The position numbers and the translations under genes are program-made. From Durusdinium trenchii (taxonomy: Eukaryota; Sar; Dinophyceae; Suessiales; Symbiodiniaceae): a stretch of 64,000 nucleotides of DNA. How positions within the stretch are numbered: position 1 is the first letter of the stretch; each line of letters starts with the position of its first letter. The stretch covers positions 34,923 through 98,922 of the forward strand of contig CAXAMN010015324.1 of assembly GCA_963970005.1 (NCBI GenBank), given 5' to 3'. Shown here in pieces: positions 32,601 through 44,600 of the stretch. The notes under the pieces were generated by a model. The model searched no databases. It saw only the letters and a list, made by a program, of their open reading frames with translations, and was not told the DNA's origin.

Positions 32601-35600
32601 TTAACACAGGTGCTAGTAAAAAGCGTCGTCTCATTACTGAAGCAAAGAAAACAAATAAGATATGTGAACGCACATACCCTAGGCATCCCTAGGCCTTCCA
32701 AGTACCTTCTGAGAAGGTGTTTGGGGTGGGTTTGGAGGGTCCAGTCATACCGAACCTGAGGAGGTACGACTGGAGGTCTAGGGATAATTACACACCAAAA
32801 AAGAAACACCAACACCCTCCAACAAGACATCATTATAGGGCGATCTTTCAGAAACCACCGGAGCCCATTTTGGGCGCCTCGGGCCTTGTGCTCTTCCCAC
32901 CCGCGCCCACGGCGTTTCGGACGGCGCCTGGTACTGGGTGTCTTGCGCTTGGAGCGGCGTGGCGACGACGCCGGTACCGATGGCCCACACCGGCTCCTTG
33001 GTGGGTCGGTAGTGTCGCTAGAGCGTCCCGGTGGGGCGATGCGGCGACCTATCGGTGTCGGTACTTGTTGGGTGGTCGGTCGTAGCAAGCGATGGGTCGG
33101 TACCATGCTTCCGAAGCAAATGGTCGGCTGGAGACATGGAGGAGTGAAACATGGCCCCCCAAACAAACTGGGCAAGGTCTCTTGAGAAAGGAGCTGTCCA
33201 CTTCTAGCTTCAAGTTTTGGTGGAGTTGCACTTTGATCTCCTCTATACAGTCCATCAACAAAAGGTTCACCAGCCGGAGAAAGAGTTGGGAAAAAAAAAG
33301 TCAAAGACCTATTACATCCTATTACACTCCCTGAAAATAGAAGGAAGTAGAACATGGTCCCAGAAGGATTACAATGGTCCTCTCAAATGGGTGGTGTTCA
33401 CTCCACTTCCATGAATATTTCAAGGAGTGTAACCCGTTTGGACTCCAGTCTGACCTCGGGCCTTGGGTTCTTTGCCAGGGTGGATGCCAGTGGCGGAGGT
33501 CTGTCTCTCGAGCCCTTTCCAAGATCTTCCGTCCGACCATGAAGTGAGAAATTCCATCTTCGACCGCACTCGGAGGGAAAACTCCCCACATCTTCTTCGG
33601 CAGTTCATTGAACCTACACCCCAGCCTTCAGTTCGACCAGTAAAATAACGGTTCACCTGGCCTTGTAGTGTAAAATCCATAAACCGAAGGGTTCTTTGGG
33701 ATTCAAACTCAAACAACCAGAAACAACGGGTTGGAACCCGTGCACCAGCGCCAGAGATCCAAAAGTGGCTTGGACTGGGGAAACCGACTTGTTGCTGGGA
33801 CTGGGTTTCCGGACACGTCTCCTCGTATACAGGCCATGCAGTCCGAGTGTACGCCGTCCACCCATCCGCTTCCAGTTAGCGGCATGGACATGGACCGATC
33901 CCACTGACCAGGGTGAAGCTGGTCTGAGAAGAATGGTCCTTTTCTGCCAAGGCCTTTCATCTTCACGGCCTTTTTGGGCATATACCTCCAAAACACCCAC
34001 GTTACATGCTGCTCGTACACCGCACCTAAACACGTGGGAACTGTTGACCAAACGACACCCTTTCGCTGTGCAGAGACACGTAGGCGATGACGATCTTCGA
34101 CCAGTCCGAGATCACAGGGATCACAGCCTGGTGGCATCCGACTGAAGTTCCCAAACATCCACAGAACCTCCCAGCTGCTTCCAAGGGGTTACCAATGGAC
34201 CACCCTACACTGCTTATAGGTCACCATTGGGCACCCATTGGAAGTGCTAGGTCCATTCTTCTGATAATGGACATGGATCCCAACTCCGAGTTCAAAACCG
34301 GTCGGGTCAAGTCTTCCAGTCACGGTTTCAGTCCGGATGGTCTGACCAGGGGATGATTCGAACAACTCCCCGGCCGGCGAGACGACCTACCAATCACCTG
34401 ACTCACCTGCTGGGAGTCGAAGTCTGGCAAGCACCGAGCCAGCGAGCGTCGGTGCTTGGCGGAAGGTCTACTCGCCCCTCAGAATCTGGGCCCTCAAACA
34501 CCAAGGGCTTGGTGTCGGGTCCAAACCCCTGCGTTAAGAGAAGCAGGTCCAAACCCCTGCCATGGAGAGCCAGTTCGGATTCTGGCGGAAGACTCCTCGT
34601 CCGAGCGCCAATTCGAGACCTGCACCGTCACTGGGGGGTCTCCTGGACCGTCACATCCCGCTACGTCGTGGGCTTTCGGACGCCCGAGGTGACTCTGATG
34701 TCGGATGGTGCAAATTCGGCATTGGATGTATACCAGAAGCTCCCTGAAATTGGTGTGAAACCCTCAAACCTTCAAGCCCCTGACCAGTTTGGATTCGGGA
34801 TCGATCCTTCTATATGTCATGAGTACCCGAGTATGAGTCGCATGGGTATGATGTTTATGATGCTTTTGATGGATCTCCAAAGGTGCCCACATCCCTTCTT
34901 CCTGCCGACCCACGCTACCCCAGGTTCTGCATGTTGCCTAATCCACACGAGCCAATGTCATTCCACTTCAGCAAGGCAAAAGGGACATGGAAATGATCAG
35001 TAAACACCGTAAATAATGCAACGTTGTAAAGAAACACATTGGACATGCTATATGTTTCTCTGTGTGAGGAACCATGCCTTTTGCCTTCTAAAACCAAAAG
35101 GGAGAAAGGCTTCAGGCATCCGGAACCACAGTGAGGCTATACGCCCTGAAAGAGACCCACATGGAACCTGAAAGCCGACCCCTGGGTTGTAGAGGATTGC
35201 AATCTTCCAAAGCTCCATGCCATCAGGTTCCATGTGTTCATCTTCCCAGGTATAACTAAATGTACATAAATATACTCCAACATCACAGGTCACTTCGTGT
35301 TTGCTTCTCTCGCACAGCTGATCTCGCGCTCTCGCAAGCGGCCTTCATCTGTTTCTCGCAGACGTCTGTGGTCTTCCCAGATTGACCTTTGCCATCTTTG
35401 CCGTCTTCACAGTGAATCGAGGTATGGTGCAAGGCCGGAATTCCATGCAAAACCTCATCAAAATATACTAAATAGATTCAAATAATAACAAGGTGTTCAA
35501 GGTGTAACATGATGATGATAGCCTAGAATTCAATAGATCTAACTACGTCCTCCTCCAAATCTGCATTTCTGGGTCCGGGACACATGTTTATAAATCCCAA

Positions 35601-38600
35601 ACGCAACATCAAACTCGACCCAGGACCAAACCAAGCCGCGTTCAGCCAACGACTCGCCAATGCAAAAGACCACCGTCAAACCTTGGACAAGTGGCGTGAA
35701 GAAACACATTGGCCTCTTTCTTGTTTGAACCTGGGGTGTTAAAAAACAAGTCCCGCATGGACACCCCAAAACAAACTTACACGAGCTTGGTATACAACGT
35801 TAAAAGGATGAATGACACGAAACGTTGCCTTTTTTCAAGGGTCCACCATGTTCACATCATCTTTCAAGAAGGTCTGCCATGTTGGATAATTCATGTTGTG
35901 CCATTCCATAAGGCCCCTCTATGCGGGCTGCGTGTGGAGTCAAAATGGATACGGAATGGTACCGTGATTCTGTGCATGACGCAAAAAAAACAACAAAGTG
36001 TCCATCTGTCGGTGCATGTTCTCTAAATTTCACCTGCTGCCACGTCAAGTAAAGGGATGCCAAGAAGGTTTGACACATGGAAAAAAATGAACCATCGCCG
36101 AATTGAACACATAGCTGATGAGTCCAAACTTGCCGTTGGCATCCAAACTCAACCAAAAGCAAATTGAATTTTCCAGACACCTTGGTTCGTATGTAGAGAT
36201 CCATGATTAGCCTATGAAGCTGCTGAGCACAACCCAAAGGAGTGTCCACGTGGTTGAGGAACCACGTGGTGTACGGACGGAAACATGACAAGTGTGACCA
36301 TAATGCGGGTGTGTGTAGGGCGCTACAAACATGGCAGCATTGCAGCATTTTATAAATCATCCAAATTCAATATACGCAATATATGCAAACTACATGGGGG
36401 TTTGGACAACTTGTGCGCCCATGAGCAGATCAGTCAATTCAGAGGGCTGTGTGTTCTTGCAACGTTGATGTGGCCCCAGAAATCGGAGGTGTCCTTTGCT
36501 GCAAGTACACTCTGAAAAGCCTGCGACAAGGAACCTATATATTTATAATATATTAGGCTATATCAGCGTCTCAAAAGTCCAAGTTTGAAAAGTGCTACGA
36601 TCAAAGCCTGTCGATGCTTTGACGCCCATATTAAGTAATGGACAGTGCTGATGCCGAACGTGTAAAGGGGTTCAAGCTCTTGGTGCCCACAGCTGTGCAA
36701 AGCTTTGTGGCAATCTTCCATGTTTGCGGGCTGCAGAGCAATGTTCCACGGTCGCAAGGATGTGGAAGCGCGTGGAAGTTCGGTGCCAAATGTCTGTTTG
36801 GCAAGGAAAACATGATCAACCAGTTGCCACAGCTTGCCGACATCTCACGCCAGCTTTGAACAAGTCCCTGCATCACTCCGTTCAATCAGTTGCAACACTC
36901 GGAGCTTGACGTCGTCGTCTATGATGGCGATATGGCAATTAGCTGCCCTGCCGATCCTTTTGCACAGCTTGCCAAAGTTGAAATCCAAAATGACCATTTA
37001 CGGGCATATCAGTGACCTTGAACCAAGGTATTCCCAAGGTCAATTTGGTGTATCTCAGTGCAGGGCCGGGGGAATCCTGCACAGTGCCGAATTCTTGATC
37101 TTCGACATCTCTCCATCTCGTGAATGTGTGACAAGACTGGCGAGTCCTGTGTGACAAGACTGCGGTTGATGTTGGCCTAGTTTCCCCTGACTTGGGTTTG
37201 CTGGGCTCTAGACTCTGTAGATCCAACAAATATCCATCTCCGGCCACCAATGCCCCGCGCATCCCCCACGTCAGCGGGGGTGAAACGCCCCAGAAACTTG
37301 AGGAAACATCACATCAGAAGGCCAAACCACGTTGAAGTGGATCCAAACGGGTCCTCGTGAGCTGTCCATGTGTTGCTGGCCTGTCCCATGTTTTGAGTTC
37401 ATGGGACACCTGAACCTTAGATCTACCAGAATCACAGTTCTCAAGTGTAAGGCCAAACATGACTCTGAACCCAGATATTCGCGATCGTTCGTGTTTGGGC
37501 GAGTAGGGAGAGACCCCCGGACCCCGTGAAGGGTCCAAGAGATCAACATTGGGGCCAGGGGGTCTCCTCCAGGCGTTCCGACGCTACGAACGGAGCTTCT
37601 TCCAAGGACTATATAAAGATGCAGCACTCACCCTTTGTTCCACTTCGCAGCCGTTTTGTCAAATAAATGAGGAAAAACCAAGCAACAATCGGCCCATCAA
37701 CTAGGACCATTGCAGTAGCGCCCTGTGCTTTCGCGCCTTTGCTGTGCTGTGCTCCTTAGTGTTTTGCGCACCTGACCAACACCGTCACTTGAAATCCTTG
37801 CAATTCCTCTCATTCCCATAGGGTCCAGGTACCTCCTGAGGATGGTCTTGGAGGTGAGTACGTACGAAACCAGAGAATGGTCTTGGGGGGTCATTCAGGA
37901 CATCCGAGCAACGGATGGTCCTGGACCCTTAGGGATTGTTATATGTGTTGCTTCACCCCAACTGATCCGAAGACCTGTTCAGGTGCAATTCCTCCACAGG
38001 AAGCCATGATTTCAGCCATGGCTAGGAAGCCCATGGCTTCCTCCCAGGTCCGGAGTCTGAAAATCCTTTCCCACACTTCGGAGCCAAGAAACCAACTTCT
38101 TCAGGAACTTTGCGTTTTGTTTTTGCGTCACAGAAGGAAGGAAGATAACTTCGACAAGATCCGATCAGAATGGGTGTGGGTTTCAGAAAGTTGAGCTCCA
38201 GGAGTGGACAGATCTGATCTGGATGGCTCGAAGGTATCGTCCCTGCGTCCTGAAAGTACAGAAGACATCTAAACCAATGAGTCTTAGGACGTGCCACTCC
38301 AAACCCTTCGACATGACCTGCCAAACCCTGGTTGAGCCTTTTGATTCGACCATCTGGAAGGCCGAGAGGATGCCCTCCGAGAACCGAACTCAAAGTAACA
38401 TCCGAAACGAAACCGAACTTGGCCAGCCTGTGCTTTTCCACCTAACTCAAGCTCCAGGCTAGTTCAAGTGGCTCAACTCAGTGGGGAAAAGATAGGATGA
38501 GAAGGGGTTCAGCTGCATTGGCATTGCAAAGCTACGAGGCCTTGTAGGGAAAAAGAACTCCTAGGTAGCAGGACCTCCCGGCTGAGATCACGTAGTCTAC

Positions 38601-41600
38601 TCCCTGTCTGGAGGTCACAAACAAAGACTCCAGTTCAAGGTCACGAACTGAAGGTCCTGCTAGATGATAAGGTGTGCCTCTTTTGGACAACCCACATCTC
38701 CTGTCAAATACTAGCCTGAATGGACCAACTTCTATGTCAAGCTACCAAAGTCTTCGAAACTGGAGGGACAAGCCTGCGCGGAACTTGAACAAAAAAGGAA
38801 CACTACCTGGAGAGGCTCCAATTCAGCCCCACCTGTAGTTCCGTCTGGTCGTTTGGCATTCCTCAACTTCACCTTCCTCTCGCCTTTGTTGTTGGACCGT
38901 GCAGTTGGGAGCGCAGTCTGACGCCGGCAAGCTAGCAGGCGTATGCAGGTGTATGCAGGTAGGCCAGTGTATGCAGGCGTTCTTAAGATCCCTAGGGCTC
39001 CTGGCCCACCTCCTGAGGTTCGGTGGTTGGGGTGGGTGCCAGGGGGGTCTAACCACCTTCTGAAGATACGGTTGGAGCCCTAGGGGATCTACCCCAGTGC
39101 GTCTCTGGAACCCCTGAGCCGCCACCGTCGCGGCTCGGCCGTGCGCATCGGTCGCGACCGGAAGACGTGAGTCGACACGGAATGGTCAAGCGCTTTAGGA
39201 GGATCCTGACTAAAGGCATTGACTATAGGCGAATCATATCAGCAGGTCTCCTTCTTGAGAAGCATGGAGAACACGTGGTTCTAAAGACAGCACAAAAACG
39301 GGGCTTCCTGAGATTCAGATCTCGTCTGCAACCTCGCCCAACATCCTCCGCGAGCTCGCGTGATCACTGAGGATCTCCGAGTGACTGAAGGACTGGAGCG
39401 CTGCACCAACGAGGTGGACCGAAGGAGGTCGATCACCGAGGGAAGGTCGATCACAGGAACTGGTGAAGAACCGGTAGCACCATCCGACCCATATGGGTGG
39501 ACACTGGCCGTGACTACCCTGCACTATAGATACGGATCTCCAAGTAAAGGACACGATGGGATAGGATGGTCCATGAACGTCTCCCTTCATGGACACGAGA
39601 GGGACGTTCATGAAGACCCTCTCCTCCCTGGGCGGAGAGGAAGAGGCGGCATGAGGCTCATGCTGGCGCGACATCATCAGCATTATCTGAGGGAAGCCTC
39701 CCTCTTTCCCTTCACCTCGAGGCTCCTCCAGTCGCAACCACACCGATGAAGAGAGGGACCCCCACTGAGGCTCCCAGCCCTTGTCCAGAGCTGCCTGGCG
39801 ACCACCGAAGGTTCTGCCCGGCACTGTGTGAAGCGGTTCTGCACACTGTCCCTACTCCCTCAGTCCAACCCTTGCGTCGCAGTTCCGTCGGTTGTTTTGG
39901 GGGTTGGGAAGTCGCTGGGGTTCCTCACAGCCAAGGTGAGCTGGGACGTCGGACACCGACCACTCGCTCAGAAGCCATGGGGGCCAGAACGACCTGTTTC
40001 AGAGGCCACGAGCCCAGGAAGGGAAACAAGTTTGCCTTGCCCAACATCCCCTAGGGCTCCTGGCCCACCTCCTGAGGTTCGGTGGTTGGGGTGGGTTTGA
40101 GGGGTCTAACTACCTTCTGAGAAGGTGGTTGGAGCCCTAGGGATCATTGGAGGAGGTGGTTTTAGAAGCCTACCAAGTGGGTTTCTCGGCACCTGTCGTC
40201 ACCAGGAAACACCTGTTGGAGGGTCCAGGTAGGGGTCTGTAGTTAGAAGTGGGACTAATCCGCAGAACATGCTTATAGATGCGTCTCTCATCGTGAATAT
40301 TCGTGCATGTCGATTAGGACTTGACCCTACTCCAGGGGTATTCACATTTCATGCCAAGTCGCCCCTTTGCCTGGCACCTAATTACTTGGTGCTTCTCGAC
40401 CCATCCGCGCCCATCCGACTTCCATGGCCACCACCGTGACTTCCGTCGGCCTTCGTCTTGGCCGCGCAATCCTCGTCCGTCTCTCCGTACAACGAGCGGC
40501 GTTCGGAGTGGCCGACCAAGACATACCTCGGTGACGCTCGCTGGAAGGTGTCCCTGTAGGGGTCCAAGAGGGCTCTTATCGCGGAAGGAAACAGGTGTTG
40601 GGGGTGCGGGGAAGATCTAAATCTACAACGTCCTAATCGCTTTCTTGTGGAGGATCCTGATGGTTAGGGCGGCATGGAACTGGACAGAAGTCAGCAAGAC
40701 AGTCGAACAAAAACATGTCCAAATCACTACCAATTGACGGTGACTAGGCTATAACCCTTGAATACTCCCTTGAAGGCCCTTGACTGTGCATTCTTCGATT
40801 GGACACAATTAATTACACGCTCAGACGTGCTCACATCGTATATATACTTCAACAAAACAGATCTACTATCGCAGCATCGACAAAATGTAACATTGCCGAT
40901 TCCCTAACTCCCATCTTCTATTCACGCCTTCAGTAATTGGCAATTGCTTTCCGAAGGAACAATGACCTTAATTGTTAATAAGAAGAAACAACTGAATCTT
41001 CTTCTCACACCTCTCCTCCTCCTCGTCCTCGTCGTCCTCTCCACGAGGTCTTTTCTCCCGCCACGTGGCTTAAGTCCGCAATCGGCCACCTGACCAGCGG
41101 AGACCTCTCCAGTGAAGGCACCCTCACCTGGATTCCAGACTCGAACGGAGCGACAACAATCAAGAGTTTCCATTCCCGTTCGGCCGGCCTCCAGTCGTAC
41201 CGAACCTGAGGTTCGGTGGGACTGGGGTGGGTGCCAGGAGGGTCCAGTCATACCGAACCTGAGGAGGTACGACTGGAGGTGTAGGGATTAGGACTGGAAT
41301 CCCTACAGATCGAGTCGACCCTCCAAAAACAGTGTCGAACACATGACCGTACCTCAAGGTATGTGGAGTGGAAACCCTACCTGGATCCCGTGGTTTGGGG
41401 TAACCGTCTTAAGGATGTTTTTGGGGTGGTTATTTTTCAGACACCTCATGGGCTGGAGGGCCCTTGGTAGGAAGTAGAGATTCTCGAACGGTGCGACTGG
41501 ACCATGTGGAGGTCACCATACAAAACTTGTGAGATCTTGTGAAACTAGACACCGCAGTCGATCCAAGTGCTGTTTTCTTGTCAGGCGATGGGCGATCAAG

Positions 41601-44600
41601 CTGATACTCCGTGAAAAGCAGCTCCAAATCGACTCAGAGACATCCTGGTCCTCAAATTCTTCCCACTTCCAACTCGCTCTGGTATTGTATTGGCCCATCT
41701 ATGTTTGTCCTCAAGACTGCAAGAAACGTTTTTTTTGGAACATCCGTAAATTGACGATGTCACGAAGCATAAGCCAGGTGATGAGACCGTCTGACAGTGG
41801 TCATGTTTGCCAACCATAGCCAACACACCCATCGGATGGGTGTCTCAGCGTTGGTCATGGTCCTTTCCGTATCCCAGCATGATCCCACTAATGTAGACTC
41901 TTGACTAGTAACCAAAGACTTCTTTCAATCCACATGGGGACGTCCATAGCCACCGATGATCCCACACACCCGTCTCCTCGCCTGTCTTGCTCATGTTTTG
42001 CACCCCTAGCTGGATCGCAGCATCGCCCGCCAGGCAGTCCTGTAGGGACTGGAATGTTTCCTACAGCAAACGTGCCAATACATGACGTGTGCCTGGGTAT
42101 GAAGTATGAACAGGACACAGGACTTGAGCTAACTACAAAACAGGTACGGCTGAGACCCAGCGTATACAGGCAGGACAATGAAAGAGTCTGGGCCAGGGTA
42201 CCAAGAATCTTCTTCAATCGTCCTGCAAATATACTCTTCAATGAAAAACATACTACTTGCTGGTGGCCAGTGAATCGGCCGGTTCAACATGGTTCAACAA
42301 AAAAAGGGTGCCTGTCACAAGTGGAGCCCCCAAATCTTCAAGAGCTCCACTTCCTTGGGACCCCTCGACCTTTCCACCCGCGCGTCGTGAAACACTCGCG
42401 CTGCCAGGCGAAACGGCGAGAACCTCGCGTCCTGGGCCGCAGGGATGTGCAGCGTGGGAGCAAAGATGGCCACGTCCACGGATTTAGGATCTGCTCCGAT
42501 GCCCTTGAAGGCCTTGGGTCGTGAAGGACCGGGGTTGCTGTGGCGAGATGGTGGTTGAGCTGGATTGGAGGTGATTGGAGAAGTGGGTGGTGACCGGTTG
42601 GGTGGGTGGGTGGCATGTGGTGGCATCGAGGTGCCAACGGACCCGATTTGGATCATGGAGGGCAAATCTTGGCATCAGAACATGCGCCGCCTTGGTCGAA
42701 GAATCCGTTTCTTCGCCAAATCTCTCAGGGAAATCCCTGGTCTGGACGTGGTGACTTGGCAATGTGCAGGAATTCCCAGCTAGATGACGGTGAGGGTTTC
42801 ACCAAGTAGATTGCAAATGGCCAAAGGTGTCGAGGTTTTGGATTTGGCGCATCTGAGCAAACAAACAAAACATATGACATTTTACATTCCCGTCGGTCTG
42901 TCGGTCTGGCCTTTTGATTTACAGCCGCCAATCTCGCGCCCTTTCTGAAAGGGACCCAACTTTTGGAATCATCTGGAGTCTACCGCGGCGTTGTTGCAGC
43001 AACGCTTTGGTCGCTGCAGCCACAGTATGAGACTCTCCGGGAAGAGTGGGGCCATGTGGGGCCCGCCACATTGGAATATATATATATATATCCAACAGAG
43101 GAGTACTCCAGGTAACGGGTCCGACAAAGTCACTTCACCGCTCTTGAAAGCCCCTTTTAGGAGATCTATGATCTATAAGTACTAGGGATCCAAACACCTT
43201 TTCAGAATGTACTGGGACCCTCCTAGCACCTACATAACAGTGTCTCCAATCATCTTCTCAGAGGGAAAAATGGATCCTTAGGGGAAGTCCTATGTAGGCG
43301 CCCACTTTTGGGGGTGTCTAATACCAGCGCTGGGCAGCCAGGAAGAGAGTGGCTAAACCGCCTCCATGTCGAAGTAAACCCTTCGCCAAGTGCACAGCTG
43401 AGTCATTGGCCATGTATAACTCCCATTGCTCACTCAGATTCACTTCTCATCACTTCTCGTCACTTCTTCTGCCCTTTTCGGGGGCAAAACATGTTCTTCT
43501 TCATCACAGTCTTCAGCCTCATCTTGATAGAAGCAACGAGTGATAAATCCAACCACGATCTTGAACGTTGGTATGCCGATGTTCCATATGAAAACGAACA
43601 GCTTCCCATCAACGCGCCGCTCTGACAAGTCAAGGGTGACCGCTGCAACAATTGCAACATGATCTTTCCAGATCATAACTCGCCACGTCTCCTTTCTGAA
43701 GCCCCGTGAGCAAAAATGTGCCAGTCGTGTGGCCATGCGTAGCCTAGAGGACACCTTCAGGCAAAGCACACCAGAAAAAGCCGAGAACTCCTCGTCTTTG
43801 GCCTTTGTGGAATAGAGAATTCGCACACTATGAAGGAGAACCAACCACAAGTAACACAAACATCCCATGATTTTCACCCCCAGCAACTGTGAGTTTAAGC
43901 ACAAAGCAGCCAAGATGATGTCCTTGGATAACTTGAAGCCTGTCCCAAAGCCCGGTGTCAAGTAGATTGCGTAGCATTTCAGGAAATCAAACCAGCCGAA
44001 ATTGGGATCCTGCTGACAGGTGGAGATGCGCAGGAGAGCCTGTAAAAGGAGCCAACCACTCCCATGTCTGCCAAGGAACCCCGGTCTCTGAGTTTATGGC
44101 ACCACTGACTGTATCTCGGTGGATGATTTGGCTGAGGACATACACATGAACAGCGAATGTGACTAACACTTGTGCTTTTTCAACAAACACGTAGACAAAA
44201 TTAGCTCAGTCATGAGCCGGAAAGGCAACAAAACCAGCCAGCAGCAAAAGGAAACAAGAACAGTCAGCGCCCGCAACAATACCACGAATGGGCAGCAAAT
44301 GCAACGTCTCCAGAAACCCTGCTCGCGCTCCAACTTGGTGCTTGTGGAAGTGGCCCATTGCTTGAGGGCGAAGCCTTTGTGCAGAATCAATGTACCAAGC
44401 AGCAATGTGCCTCCAGCAGTGCATGCCCAAATGCACCAAATCCATCTTCGCTCCACTGGGATAGAAGTATCGCTGAGCACATGCGCAATGGCCCTCATGG
44501 CGCCCCTTGTCTTCTGTGAGGGAGTCTGCAGAAGGTAGTTAATCATGTGATCCTAGTGAGGCAATGTTCAGCAAATGTAGATACCTTGCCACCCAAAAGC

